This document shows positions 1 to 8,792 of a DNA stretch of 64,000 bases, piece after piece; position 1 is the stretch's first letter; the number at the start of each line of letters is the position of its first letter. The notes under the pieces were generated by a model. The model made no database searches and had not been told where the DNA came from. It was given only the letters and a program-made list of their open reading frames with translations. The translations under genes and the position numbers were made by a program. The stretch covers positions 434,001 through 498,000 of the forward strand of contig CAVOHC010000017.1 in assembly GCA_963695645.1 (NCBI GenBank), given 5' to 3'. The DNA comes from DATBGO01 sp963695645 (GTDB lineage: Bacteria > Actinomycetota > Actinomycetes > Streptosporangiales > Streptosporangiaceae).

Positions 1-485
1 ACCATGCCGATCGCCGGGCCGAGCCCGTTGAGGAACCGGAAGCCGATCCCGTACCCCACGGCCACGATGACCAGGATGGTCAACAGCATCCGGGCCGTGT
101 CAGCGATCAGCCGGCCGTTGAGCACCGCCGAGCGGGCCATCGGCATCGACCGGAACCGGTCGAGCACCCCTTTCTGCACCTCGCGGGCGAGCGCGATGGC
201 AGTGCCGAACGACGCGAACGCAGCGGTCTGCCCGATGATCCCCGGTATGAGGTAATCAACATAGCCCCCCTGGCTGCTGACCGGGATGGCGCCGCCGAAG
301 ACGAGCCAGAACAGCAGCGTGAACATCACCGGCTGCACCAGCGTGAAGACGATGAACGCCGGCACCCGCCGCCACACGATGAGATTTCGCCGGGTGATCG
401 TGAGAGCGTCGATGACCGCCCAGCGCAGCCGGTGCAGACTCGCCGGGCCCGCCCGATCCGGCCCGGGCAGCGTTACCGCCGTCAT
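1..485 (-). CDS. ABC-2 type exporter permease (DrrB-like), partial
   Basis: The reverse strand from the ATG at 485 stays open to the window edge (about 161 codons); the C-terminus lies outside. The protein starts MTAVTLPGPDRAG and has the DrrB-type features RRNLIVWRRVPAFIVFTLVQ, then FWLVFGGAIPV, then YVDYLIPGIIGQTAAFASFGTAIALA, then EVQKGVLDRFRSMPMAR. That is a cytoplasmic coupling segment followed by membrane helices. Its ATG overlaps the stop of the upstream ATPase gene by ATGA, so the two are translationally coupled. Together they should form a drug or lipid exporter. The substrate cannot be read from sequence. Confidence 0.88.
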   Translation of the reverse strand, partial: MTAVTLPGPDRAGPASLHRLRWAVIDALTITRRNLIVWRRVPAFIVFTLVQPVMFTLLFWLVFGGAIPVSSQGGYVDYLIPGIIGQTAAFASFGTAIALAREVQKGVLDRFRSMPMARSAVLNGRLIADTARMLLTILVIVAVGYGIGFRFLNGLGPAIGM

Positions 486-1540
486 TGCTGTTCCTCTCCT
501 GCCTTGCGTGCCCCCCGCCGGCCGCGGCGCCAGCGCCCGGGTGCCTCCGCGGTCTCCTCGGCCGAGTGCCCGGTAAGCGCGAGGAAGACGTCATCGAGAG
601 ACGGCCTCCGCACCGCGAGCCCGTCGGTGGCCACCCCGGCCGCATCGAGCCGACGCACCGCCTCGACGAGCGCCTCGGAACCGCGGCCGCCGACTCCGAC
701 CGCTACCCGGCCTGCCACGTCGTCCACGTGCGGTGCCGTGTCCGCGAGCCCGCTGACGGCCCCGACCGCATCGGAGAGGCGGCGGCGCTCGGGCACCGAG
801 AACTCCAGGACGTCGCCGCCGACCCTGTCCTTGAGCTGTTCGGCGGTCCCGGCGGCGATGACCTGCCCACGGTCGATGACGACGATCTCGTCGGCAAGCT
901 CGTCCGCCTCTTCCAGGTACTGAGTCGTGAGCAGCAGCGTGGTGCCTGCGGCCACAAGCTCCCGGATGATGTCCCACATGCCGAGCCGTCCGCGCGGGTC
1001 GAGCCCGGTCGTCGGCTCATCGAGGAAGAGGACCGACGGTGACGCGACGAGGCTGGCCGCCAGGTCCAGCCGACGCTGCATGCCGCCGGAAAACGTTTTC
1101 GTCGGCCGGTCAGCGGCCTCCTCCAGGTCGAAACGGGCCAGCAGCTCGGTCGCGCGCTTCCGCGCCACCGCGCGCCCCAGGTGGTAGAGCCTGGCCATGA
1201 TCTCCAGGTTTTCCCGGCCGGTGAGTTCCTCCTGGATGGCTGCCGACTGACCGGCCAGCCCGATCCGGCGGCGCACCGCGTCGGCGTGCCGCACGACGTC
1301 GATGCCCTCGATCTGCACCCGGCCCGCGTCTGGTATCAGCAGCGTGGTGAGGATCTTCACCGCAGTGGTCTTGCCTGCACCGTTCGGGCCCAGCATCCCG
1401 AGAACGGTCCCCGCGGGAACGGCGAAATCGACCCCGCGCAGGGCGCGGACCTCGCCGAATGACTTGTGCAGTCCTTCTACCAAGATCGCCGGACCGTACC
1501 CCGTCACCGCCAAGGCAGTGTCCTCTCCGTTTGACGCCAA
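482..1540 (-). CDS. ABC exporter ATP-binding protein (DrrA-like)
   Basis: A 352-residue ATPase of the daunorubicin-resistance DrrA class. Walker A is GPNGAGKTT near residue 55, the Q-loop region is GLAGQSAAIQEELTGREN, the signature is FSGGMQRRL, Walker B is VLFLDEP, followed by TTGLDP, and the H-loop lies in LLLTTQYLEEADELAD (His replaced by Gln, as in DrrA proteins). A C-terminal extension of about 110 residues matches the regulatory tail of this subfamily. It is the first gene of a two-gene operon with the permease (ATGA overlap at 482-485). It powers export; the substrate is unknown. Confidence 0.92.
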   Translation of the reverse strand: MASNGEDTALAVTGYGPAILVEGLHKSFGEVRALRGVDFAVPAGTVLGMLGPNGAGKTTAVKILTTLLIPDAGRVQIEGIDVVRHADAVRRRIGLAGQSAAIQEELTGRENLEIMARLYHLGRAVARKRATELLARFDLEEAADRPTKTFSGGMQRRLDLAASLVASPSVLFLDEPTTGLDPRGRLGMWDIIRELVAAGTTLLLTTQYLEEADELADEIVVIDRGQVIAAGTAEQLKDRVGGDVLEFSVPERRRLSDAVGAVSGLADTAPHVDDVAGRVAVGVGGRGSEALVEAVRRLDAAGVATDGLAVRRPSLDDVFLALTGHSAEETAEAPGRWRRGRRGARKAGEEQQ

Positions 1541-1621
1541 CCAGACCGATTAACGATGACGCTGGCTGATGGCCCGGTCCGGCCGATCATACCGGCCGCT
1601 ACCACGCGGAACCCGGCGCCG

Positions 1622-2872
1622 CTACCCGACGACCAGCGAAGCCGAGGCGGGCCTGATGACCACGACTGCCAGCCGGGCGGTCCCGGGGCGCCATGATGCT
1701 ATCTGCACCTTCGTCGTGAAGCTGAGCTCAGCCACCAGACTGTCGCCGTCGCCAGGCCAGCCGAAGCCCACCAGGGCATCGCTGCTGACCCAGGTTCCCG
1801 GCACGATTGTCAGGCGCCCGGTGCTGACCGATGCGACTTCGAGTTCCATCGCCAACGCCCCGCCATTCCCGCCGGAGCCGAAGCTGACCTGGAGCGCGAG
1901 AAATCCACCGTCGGGGCTGAACGCGCCGTTTGCGGCCGAGCTGCCCCGGGGCAGCCACGCCACGGCGGGCCGGCCTGTCGTCAGGTCCAGCATCCGTACC
2001 AGGCAGCGCGGAGCACACCGTTGCGTCCAGGCGATCTCACTCGCGCTCGCCGCGATCACTCGGGTAAATGTGCGGCTGGCCCGCGGGGCGGCCGGGTCCC
2101 ATAGCGTATAGGCGGACAGTCCCGGCCGCTGGATCACCGGCGCAAGCAGCAGACCGCGGTCAGTCGCCTGATCGATCAGGTAACCCGCAGGCAGCCGGAG
2201 CGCTGGCCGGAGCGGCACGCCACCGATGCTGACCTCCTGCGCCGTCCCTGCCGCTGCTGCGGTGTCAGCATCCGGCGGGTAGCTGGTCAGCCACAGAGCG
2301 CCAGCGGCAACGGCGGGCGCGACATCGTCCGCGGTGCCAACGCGGGTCGCCGACCGCGCGTGATCGCCGAGGAAGTAGACAGGCAACGGCTGGCCAGCGC
2401 AACTGCCGCAGCCGGGGACGCTCGCGGAGCCGGGCTGGACCGCCCAGCCGCCGCCGATGCGGATGAACAGGTAGCCGGCCCGCTCCCGCGGCAGGCCGCC
2501 GATCGGCTCCGTGCGGCCGGTTGCCGGCCAGAACCAGGCGGGCTGCTCTCCCGCGACCGGCAGCCGCAGGCTGCCGTCCCGTAGCAGCGCCTGGCCGATG
2601 ACCCCATCAGGTTCAGCCGGCGGCCCGGGCGCGGGGACGGCGAAGCCGAAGGCCGGCCGCGGTACCTGGCTCGGGCTGGCTGCCGTCGTGGGACGCCGCA
2701 CCGGGGTGTCCCGGTGACGCTGCCCGTGCTGGACTATCAGGACGGTCAGCGCCGCGGCCACCGCAGCGACAATTGCCAGACGGCGCGGCCATTGGCCGCG
2801 CACCCGGTCCCCGCCCTGGCTGAGGATGTCACGCATAGCCGCACCGCCAACAGCACGCTGATCTCTGGCCAC
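1622..2872 (-). CDS. membrane-anchored hypothetical protein, propeller-like ectodomain
   Basis: About 416 residues with one N-terminal transmembrane segment (RRLAIVAAVAAALTVLIV) and an outside domain rich in Pro and Gly. The stretch GAFSPDGGFLALQVSF resembles a TolB/WD40-like blade, and two close cysteines (GCGSCAG) could form a disulphide. No known enzyme family is recognised. The start is uncertain: GTG at 2872 has GGGAG only 2 bases upstream, while ATG at 2836 (MRDILSQGG) has a weak site. It lies 10 bp after the stop of the upstream dehydrogenase on the same strand, so they are probably co-transcribed. Confidence 0.75.
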   Translation of the reverse strand: MARDQRAVGGAAMRDILSQGGDRVRGQWPRRLAIVAAVAAALTVLIVQHGQRHRDTPVRRPTTAASPSQVPRPAFGFAVPAPGPPAEPDGVIGQALLRDGSLRLPVAGEQPAWFWPATGRTEPIGGLPRERAGYLFIRIGGGWAVQPGSASVPGCGSCAGQPLPVYFLGDHARSATRVGTADDVAPAVAAGALWLTSYPPDADTAAAAGTAQEVSIGGVPLRPALRLPAGYLIDQATDRGLLLAPVIQRPGLSAYTLWDPAAPRASRTFTRVIAASASEIAWTQRCAPRCLVRMLDLTTGRPAVAWLPRGSSAANGAFSPDGGFLALQVSFGSGGNGGALAMELEVASVSTGRLTIVPGTWVSSDALVGFGWPGDGDSLVAELSFTTKVQIASWRPGTARLAVVVIRPASASLVVG

Positions 2873-2882
2873 TGCTCCCAGG

Positions 2883-3770
2883 TTATGCAGGCTCTCCTTC
2901 GATGGCCGCCTCGCCGGAGACCTGGTCGTGAACGCTTGCGATGTCCAGCTCCCCCCATCCCTCGGCGATCGCCTTGTCGAAGACCGCCTTGGCTGAAGCG
3001 AAGACCGGGATGTCCAGGCTCACGTCCGCGGCGAACTTCTCGACCTGCTCAAGGATGGAGTGCAAGGTGTCGATCGGGCCGGGCGCGGGCGACCAGGCAC
3101 GCTGCCGCATAAGCGGGCCACGCTGTTTCCAGATCGCCGAAGCGGCGATCGAGTTGTCGAGGGTTTCCTGGACGAGCTCCAGATCTAGTCCGCTGCGGCG
3201 GGCCAGCACCACGGCTTCGGCGGCGGCCACGGTGTGCACGGCCAGCAGCATGCTGGCGATGTACTTCAGGCGCGCGCCGGTCCCGAACGGCCCGGTGTAG
3301 ACCCATGGGCCCGAGATGGCGTCCAGCACCGGCCGGACAGTGTCGATGCTGGCCGGGTCGCCCGAGGCGAAGGTGGTCGCCAGCCGCGGGCCGACCATGC
3401 CCGGGCTTCCGCTGATGGGACAGTCCAGCATGTCTCCACCGCGACCGCGGACCGCGTCCCGGATCCGGCCCTTGTCCGCGACGTCGACCGTGCTCATCTC
3501 GATGTGCACCGTGCCGGGCCGCAGTGTCGTGAGCGTGCCCGCGGGGCCGCAGACGACTTCCTCGAGTGCGTGAGCATCCGGCAGGATCGACAGCAGCACC
3601 TCAGCGCGCTCGGCCACTTCGGCCGGCGAGGCGGCGACTGTCCCCCCGGCAGCGATCAGTTCGGGTGAGCCCTTCCGCCGGTAGCCGATGATCTCGAAAC
3701 CCCGCCCGGCCAGGTTATGGGCGATCGGCAGGCCCATCTTTCCCAGGCCGATTATCCCGACTCGGTACAT
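2883..3770 (-). CDS. NAD(P)-dependent oxidoreductase, 3-hydroxyisobutyrate dehydrogenase family
   Basis: A beta-hydroxyacid dehydrogenase of about 295 residues. The N-terminus VGIIGLGKMGLPIAHNLA is a Rossmann GxGxxG dinucleotide site. DCPISGSPGMVG is the substrate-binding signature, and the Lys in TGARLKYIASMLL sits at the usual catalytic lysine. The C-terminal helical domain is complete. ATG 3770 is preferred over GTG 3773 because AGGAGG lies 5 bases upstream. The family reduces or oxidises small beta-hydroxy acids or related imines; the substrate here is unknown. It appears to head a two-gene unit with the membrane-anchored protein downstream. Confidence 0.88.
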   Translation of the reverse strand: MYRVGIIGLGKMGLPIAHNLAGRGFEIIGYRRKGSPELIAAGGTVAASPAEVAERAEVLLSILPDAHALEEVVCGPAGTLTTLRPGTVHIEMSTVDVADKGRIRDAVRGRGGDMLDCPISGSPGMVGPRLATTFASGDPASIDTVRPVLDAISGPWVYTGPFGTGARLKYIASMLLAVHTVAAAEAVVLARRSGLDLELVQETLDNSIAASAIWKQRGPLMRQRAWSPAPGPIDTLHSILEQVEKFAADVSLDIPVFASAKAVFDKAIAEGWGELDIASVHDQVSGEAAIEGEPA

Positions 3771-4125
3771 CACAACCTCCTGAAGTCAGGTAGCCGGTCA
3801 CTGCCACTCGCCGGTAGCTGCCTGGTCGGTGCCCGCTGCGGTAGCAGACAGCACCAGCCAGTAGCCGAGTCCATGCAGCTTGGGAGGTTCGGGACTCGGG
3901 CGCGCCGGACTGCTCACCTGATGAACTGTAGAACAGCACGGCCCTTGCCAGCAGTGCCACTTCGGCCCTGTGACATCGGCGCCGTGCGTCACCGCGGCCA
4001 GGTGTGCACGTGCGGCGCCAGCACAGTGACCTCGCTAGGCGGCCAGTCCGGGTTGCGGCCGGGCTTGTCAGTGATGGCCGGACCGGCAGCTTGAGCATGT
4101 GACGCTGACCGGCTAGCGTGCGGTC
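3771..4125. other. intergenic region, divergent promoters expected
   Basis: About 355 bp between the leftward dehydrogenase and the rightward DUF5996 gene. Open frames here lack coding character and family resemblance. It should hold both promoters, but no convincing -35/-10 pair stands out. Confidence 0.5.
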
Positions 4126-5046
4126 ATGTCCCAGCGCTGGCCGGCGACCTCGTACGAGCAGTGGCACGCGACCTGCGACACCCTGCACGCGCATACCCAG
4201 GTGCTCGGCAAGCTGGCGGCCGGGCTGGCGCCACCCGAGCCGCAACTACAGCATGCGGCCTTACGGCTGACTGCACGGGGGTGGGAGACAGCCCCGCTGC
4301 CCGCACCCGATGGCTCGGGATCCCTGGTCGTAGTGCTCGATCTGCGAACGCACGAGGCGGTCGTCGAGCACAGCGGCCGCCTGGCTAAACGGCTGCAACT
4401 CACCCCCGACCGGCCAGTCGGGGAGGTGACTCGCGAGATGCTCGCCGCGGTGCGCGACGTGGGCGGCCGGGTGGAAATCGACGCGGCGCCGCAGGAAGTG
4501 CCGTGGAGCTTGCCGCTGGACGAGGACTATGAGCACGCGCGTTATGACCGCGATCAGGTGGCTGATTACTTCGCCGCAGCGACGAGGGCGGCCATGGTGC
4601 TCGCCGCGTTCCGCGCCCCATATCGCGGGCGGTCGACGCCGGTGAACGCCTGGTGGGGTTCTTTCGACCTGGCCGTGAACCTGTTCTCCGGCCGGCCAGC
4701 CGATCCGCCCGCTCAAGACTTCATCATGCGTAACGCCATGGACGTGCAGGAGGTCGCGGTCGGCTGGTGGCCTGGTGATCCGCGCCACCCCGCGGCCGGG
4801 TTTTACGCCTATGCGCACCCGGCACCCGAGGAGTTCGGGCGTGGTGACCTTTCCGCAACGGGCGCTCGCTTCGACGCCGCCCTCGGCGAGTACATCCTCG
4901 ACTGGGACGCTGTCCGGACGGGCCGGGATCCGCATGCCGCCGCGCTCGAGTTCGCCCGCTCGGCATTCCGCCACGCCTGCGCGGTGTGCGCATGGGATGC
5001 GCAGCTTGCCGCCAGCATCGACGGGACACCGCCGCCCGTTGCCTGA
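4126..5046 (+). CDS. DUF5996 family protein
   Basis: 306 residues, matching the DUF5996 pattern: W-P-x(n)-YEQWHATCDTLHAHTQVLGK near the start, then GRVEIDAAPQEVPWSLPLDED, then TPVNAWWGSFDLAVNLFSGRPA, WWPGD, AGFYAYAHPAPEEF, and a C-terminal LGEYILDWDAVR. The family is cytosolic and common in actinobacteria; its function is not known. It stands alone on the plus strand with no clear ribosome binding site at the ATG, so it may be leaderless. Confidence 0.85.
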   Translation: MSQRWPATSYEQWHATCDTLHAHTQVLGKLAAGLAPPEPQLQHAALRLTARGWETAPLPAPDGSGSLVVVLDLRTHEAVVEHSGRLAKRLQLTPDRPVGEVTREMLAAVRDVGGRVEIDAAPQEVPWSLPLDEDYEHARYDRDQVADYFAAATRAAMVLAAFRAPYRGRSTPVNAWWGSFDLAVNLFSGRPADPPAQDFIMRNAMDVQEVAVGWWPGDPRHPAAGFYAYAHPAPEEFGRGDLSATGARFDAALGEYILDWDAVRTGRDPHAAALEFARSAFRHACAVCAWDAQLAASIDGTPPPVA

Positions 5047-5119
5047 CCGGCCGGGGCTACCCGGTCGCGGCACGCCCGGCCGCGGCGGCCCGGGGCGGTG
5101 ACACCCAAAGCGGCGCGCC

Positions 5120-5935
5120 TCAGGGTTTCCGCGCAACGCCAAACAGGCCCCAGGCCTGGCTGGAGTTGGCGGGAACCTCGCCGGGCGAGTCCGGCCGCCA
5201 CAACGGAGGAGGGACGAGCCCGGGGTCTACGAGGTCGAAGCCGTCGAAGAAACGCAGGATCTCCGCGCGCGAGCGCAACAGCAGCTGGGTGGAGACGCTA
5301 CGGTTGTACATCTTCCCGACAGCCTGGGCGACGTCGGGCTTGCTGCTCTCATTTGTGGCATGGCCCAGCACGAGATAGCTGCCGGGCGCCAGCGCATCGC
5401 GCAGCGTGCCTACGATGCGCCACGGGTCGTCCGCGTCGGCGATGAAATGCAGGACCGCGACGAGCAGCAGGCCGGTCGGCTGGCCCGGATCGATCAGGCG
5501 CCCGGTGACCTCGTGGGTGAGGATCTGCTCAGGTTCACGCAGGTCAGCGTCGATGATTGCGGCGTTCCCGTGGCCGGTCAGGATCGCCTTGCTATGGGCG
5601 ATCGCGACCGGGTCGATGTCGGCATAGACCACCCGGGCACCGGGGTCGGCCTGCGCGGCGATCTCGTGCACGTTGCCCTGGGTAGGAATGCCGGAGCCGA
5701 TGTCGAGGAACTGCCGGATGCCGGCCTCGCTCAGGAACCGCACCGCCCGGCCAAGGAACTCGCGGCCGGCCCGGGCGAACTCCCGTATGTCGGGATCGAC
5801 CGCCGCGATCGCCCGGGCCAGGTCCTGGTCGGCCAGAAAGTTGTGGGTGCCGCCCAGCCAGTAGTCGTAGACCCGGGCGACATTCGCCCGCTTGATGTCA
5901 ACTCCCGGCGGTACCCAGTCCGGCTCGCCGGTCAT
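5120..5935 (-). CDS. SAM-dependent methyltransferase (PF04672 type)
   Basis: 271 residues of the actinomycete S-adenosyl methyltransferase family once called DUF574. Family marks are IKRANVARVYDYWLGGTHNF near residue 15, the SAM motif QFLDIGSGIPTQGNVHEIA, then VVYADIDPVAIAHSKAIL and LLLVAVLHFIADADDPWRIV. The ATG at 5935 follows GGGAGA by 4 bases. Substrates of this large, multicopy family are mostly unknown. It is a single gene with no partner that reveals its role. Confidence 0.92.
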   Translation of the reverse strand: MTGEPDWVPPGVDIKRANVARVYDYWLGGTHNFLADQDLARAIAAVDPDIREFARAGREFLGRAVRFLSEAGIRQFLDIGSGIPTQGNVHEIAAQADPGARVVYADIDPVAIAHSKAILTGHGNAAIIDADLREPEQILTHEVTGRLIDPGQPTGLLLVAVLHFIADADDPWRIVGTLRDALAPGSYLVLGHATNESSKPDVAQAVGKMYNRSVSTQLLLRSRAEILRFFDGFDLVDPGLVPPPLWRPDSPGEVPANSSQAWGLFGVARKP

Positions 5936-6223
5936 CGGGTCTCCCTATCTCCGCTTCCTGACGCCTGCGCCGACCGCACGCTGCCGCTGGCCGTGGCGCC
6001 TGGGATTGCGGCTCCGCAATTCCCGGTCCCATGCGAATGCAAGCGTCGATGACGCGATGCATTCGGTGTGCTTACAGGATATCTCAGGGCACCGGCACGG
6101 CGGCTGACCATACCCGGCGGTAATGGGCGAATGGCCTCAGGCCATTTGCCCGCGCCCGCTAGCCGGGTGTCCCAATCCAGCCATCGATGGCCACCGGGTC
6201 GCCGGTCCGGGCGCGTCGGCCGG

Positions 6224-6727
6224 CTAGGAGCGGCCGAGCGTTTTCCTGATCAGGGCGGCGAGCCCGGCAGGCCAGACTGTCTCCGCAGTCGCGTCCAGTT
6301 CTGCGAGCGTCCACCATCGCCACGCGGCGATGCCATCGGCGGCGTGCATCGCCTCCACGCCATGGATCTCACGGCAGGCCTGGTCGGTCCGGGCCAGGTA
6401 CAGCCGCTCGCGCTGGCGCACCAGGCGGCCCGCGTACTCCATGATCAGCGTGCGCCGGCGGACCTCCGCGAGCAGGGCGATATCGCTCCACCCCGTCTCC
6501 TCAGCCAGCTCGCGGAGCGCGGCGGCGGGATAATCCTCGGCCTCGTTCAGCCCTCCGCCCGGCGTCGCCCAGTGGCGCCGGTTCGGGGGGCCATCGTCGT
6601 AGCGCATCAGCAGCACTCGGTCGTCGGGATCGAGCAGGATGACCCGGGCGGCGAGCCGCAGCCGGTACCGGCTCACCGCGGCTGCCCGGAGCCGGGTGCC
6701 GTGCCTGGGCCGGACGTCATGCTTCAT
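6224..6727 (-). CDS. Nudix hydrolase
   Basis: About 167 residues with an intact Nudix box: Gly, five residues, Glu, seven residues, then RELAEETGW, all inside the segment beginning PGGGLNEAEDYP. RLAARVILLDPDDRVLLMRYD before the box is the usual first beta hairpin. The family cleaves nucleoside diphosphates linked to another group, often for nucleotide-pool cleaning. ATG 6727 (MKHDVRPRH) is chosen because residues upstream of it do not look coding. No good ribosome binding site precedes it, so the start is moderately sure. Confidence 0.85.
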   Translation of the reverse strand: MKHDVRPRHGTRLRAAAVSRYRLRLAARVILLDPDDRVLLMRYDDGPPNRRHWATPGGGLNEAEDYPAAALRELAEETGWSDIALLAEVRRRTLIMEYAGRLVRQRERLYLARTDQACREIHGVEAMHAADGIAAWRWWTLAELDATAETVWPAGLAALIRKTLGRS

Positions 6728-6851
6728 TATGCGGGCAGCATTGTGCGGGCAGGGTGACTTGTCCCTGATACCGGAATGACCAGGCGCAGTCAGCTTGTTC
6801 TGGCAGATGTCGGTCCGGCACCGACAAACAACCACTCCGGGGGAGGCACCC

Positions 6852-7319
6852 ATGCGCCGCACCAAGGCCGCGCGGGCCACCGCAGCGACGACCGAGATCC
6901 ACAAGCCGGACGAGCAGTGGCAGCAGGAACTTACTCGCCAGCAGTATGACGTGCTGCGCCGCGGCCACACTGAGCCCGCCTTCACCGGCAGATACGTCCA
7001 CGCCAAGGAGAACGGCTCCTACTGCTGCGCTGGCTGCGGGAACGAGTTGTTCCGCTCGGACGCCAAGTTCGCATCCGGTACGGGCTGGCCTAGCTTCTCC
7101 GAGCCGGCCGTCGCACTGGCTGTTGAGCTGCGGCCGGACAACGGGCTGTTGCTGCGCCGCACGGAGGTGGTCTGTCGCCGCTGCGGCGGCCATCTGGGCC
7201 ATGTTTTCCGCGACGGGCCGGCGCCGACGCGCAAGCGCTACTGCATCAACTCATGCGCGCTGGCCTTCGAGCCCGTCCCGCCGGCCCGGGATCACGGCGA
7301 TAGCCAGCCCGGCAGCTGA
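6852..7319 (+). CDS. msrB: peptide-methionine (R)-S-oxide reductase MsrB
   Basis: 155 residues; repairs methionine-R-sulfoxide in proteins. The SelR fold is complete: two zinc CxxC pairs (CAGCG and CRRCGG), FASGTGWPSFSEP, GGHLGHVFRDGP, and the catalytic cysteine in KRYCINS near the C-terminus. The ATG at 6852 follows GGGGGAGG at good spacing, so an upstream extension is not coding. It faces msrA across 148 bp, so the cell holds both stereospecific repair enzymes side by side but on opposite strands. Confidence 0.95.
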   Translation: MRRTKAARATAATTEIHKPDEQWQQELTRQQYDVLRRGHTEPAFTGRYVHAKENGSYCCAGCGNELFRSDAKFASGTGWPSFSEPAVALAVELRPDNGLLLRRTEVVCRRCGGHLGHVFRDGPAPTRKRYCINSCALAFEPVPPARDHGDSQPGS

Positions 7320-7366
7320 CGCCTGAGTCGCGGGAGCCGCGGCTAGCCGGCATCTGGTCTCAATCC

Positions 7367-7386
7367 CCCGCCGCTATTCCGGCGGG
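7367..7386. terminator. hairpin between convergent msrB and msrA
   Basis: A perfect 7-bp stem (CCCGCCG / CGGCGGG) with a 6-base loop lies between two convergent genes. There is no clear T tract, which is usual for high-GC actinomycetes. It could terminate both transcripts. Confidence 0.5.
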
Positions 7387-7467
7387 ACATCAGCGGCAGC
7401 GGGGTAACGGCTCGGCAACCGCCGAGTTCTTGGCGCGCTTCGCTGGGCATCTCGACCGCAGGCCCGC

Positions 7468-8034
7468 TCACCCGATGGTCACCGCACAGGTGGCGCGGCC
7501 GTGCTTCTCGAGATAGCGCTGGTGATATTCCTCGGCCCGGTAGAACGCAGCCGCCGGGGTGATCTCCGTGACAATCTGCCGCCTTAGCGAATGCTGCTCG
7601 GCGTCGCGTGACGCGACCGCGAGGTCCTGCTGGTCAGCGCCATGATAGAAGATCGCCGAGCGGTACTGGCTGCCGATATCCCAGCCCTGGCGGTTGCGGG
7701 TGGTCGGATTGTGGATTCGCCAGAACGTCTCCAGCAGCTGGCCGTAGCTGACCTGGGCCGGGTCGAACCACACCTCGACGGCCTCGGCGTGGCCGGTGCG
7801 GTGCCTGCAGACCCTGTCGTAGGTCGGGTCCTGGACGTGCCCGCCGGTGTAACCGACGGCGGTCTGCAGCACCCCGCGGATCTGGCGGAAGGCCGCCTCC
7901 ACGCCCCAGAAGCATCCTGCGGCAAAGGTCGCGCGCTCGGCTCCGGCCGGGCCGCGGCCCGGGAGCGGCGGTGCCAGCGCCGCATGCGCGTTCCGGTTCC
8001 TGAGCTTAAAGTTCCGGCTCCTGAGCTTAGACAA
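7468..8034 (-). CDS. msrA: peptide-methionine (S)-S-oxide reductase MsrA
   Basis: 188 residues; repairs methionine-S-sulfoxide. The catalytic motif AGCFWG lies near residue 40, followed by VGYTGGHVQDPTYDRVCRHR, TGHAEAVEVWFDP, and FYRAEEYHQRYLEKHG. The start is TTG at 8034 with GAAAGGGG 6 bases upstream. The first 15 codons are a 21-bp direct repeat, giving SKLRSRNF-KLRNRN before the conserved domain, a non-standard leader peptide. The usual C-terminal recycling cysteines are few (ATCAVTIG), so the recycling route may be short. Confidence 0.94.
   Translation of the reverse strand: MSKLRSRNFKLRNRNAHAALAPPLPGRGPAGAERATFAAGCFWGVEAAFRQIRGVLQTAVGYTGGHVQDPTYDRVCRHRTGHAEAVEVWFDPAQVSYGQLLETFWRIHNPTTRNRQGWDIGSQYRSAIFYHGADQQDLAVASRDAEQHSLRRQIVTEITPAAAFYRAEEYHQRYLEKHGRATCAVTIG
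7990..8031. repeat. 21-bp tandem repeat x2 at the 5' end of msrA
   Basis: Two adjacent 21-bp units (7990-8010 and 8011-8031) differ at two positions. The unit is a multiple of three, so the duplication adds seven codons in frame to the MsrA N-terminus. Confidence 0.85.
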
Positions 8035-8407
8035 GTCGTGCCCCTTTCAGCTGAACTAGCGCGGAGCTATCGCCAGGTATTCCTGCGGATGGCGGGTCGG
8101 GGAGGGCTCTGCGAAGATCGCCTACCTGCTGGAACAACGGGGCGAATCCCGCTGGGCGATAGTGCACATCGCCGTCAAAGCGAGGTCGCCAGCAGCCGGC
8201 CAGGTTTCGTCGGACCCGGTGTAACCATCGAGCGGAACGCGTCGCTGACGTGCCATGCCGGCGGCGATCGGCAGGACTCTCGGCCCTGACCTGGTGGGCT
8301 TATGGCCCTAACCGGAGCCCGCCCGTGGAAGCTGAGCTGATCATGGCCGCCGGAGGGGGCGGCAGGCCGCAGCAGCGGGACTGGCCAGGAACACCTGACG
8401 GGAGGAC
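8035..8407. other. intergenic region with no recognised gene
   Basis: 373 bp upstream of msrA and of the PPOX remnant. No conserved frame, hairpin or promoter consensus is convincing. A ribosome binding site (GGGAGG) at the right end serves the remnant. Confidence 0.45.
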
Positions 8408-8410
8408 ATG

Positions 8411-8765
8411 ATGGCCGCGAGCAGCACATCGTCTGAACACCGCGGCGCGGCGGCAGCAGCGGACAACAAGCGCACGCTGGCACCACGGCGGTTCACCGGC
8501 AGGTACCTCAGCCTCAAAAGCTTCAAGCGCGAAGGCACCGGAGCAGCGACCCCGGTCTGGTTCGTGATCGACGACGGCAAGATCCTCGTGGTCGCCGACA
8601 ATCGGTCCTACAAGGTACGGAGAATCCTGCCGGAACCCGGCCGTTACCAGGGCTGAACCTGCCGCCGCCGCGGGACGCTCCGCAATTCCCGGGTACCCGC
8701 AGCACCGGTCACGCGCACTAGTACTGCCCGCCAGCGAAGCAACTACGCGGAAGGCGTGGTGCTGA
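8411..8765 (+). pseudogene. frameshifted PPOX-class F420/FMN-binding split-barrel protein remnant
   Basis: The first frame (from ATG 8411, after GGGAGG) encodes RRFTGRYLSLKSFKREG, TPVWFVIDDGKILVVADN, SYKVRRI, the N-terminus of Rv2061-like PPOX proteins. It stops at 8655 after 81 residues. The +1 frame resumes the family near 8630 with CRNPAVTRAEPAAAAGR, then SRALVLPASEA, and stops at 8763-8765. One frameshift near 8619-8632 therefore breaks the gene, and the C-terminal barrel half is short and decayed. The ribosome binding site is intact, so a short product may still be made. Confidence 0.7.
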
Positions 8766-8792
8766 TGAGCACGCCAGGCTCCGAAGGCCGGC

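Noticed and set aside
256..645. A 129-codon reverse-strand frame over the permease/ATPase junction
   Set aside because: It overlaps two well-supported genes in another frame and shows no family resemblance.
6795..6851. Longer MsrB N-terminus
   Set aside because: The ribosome binding site GGGGGAGG lies inside it, directly before ATG 6852.
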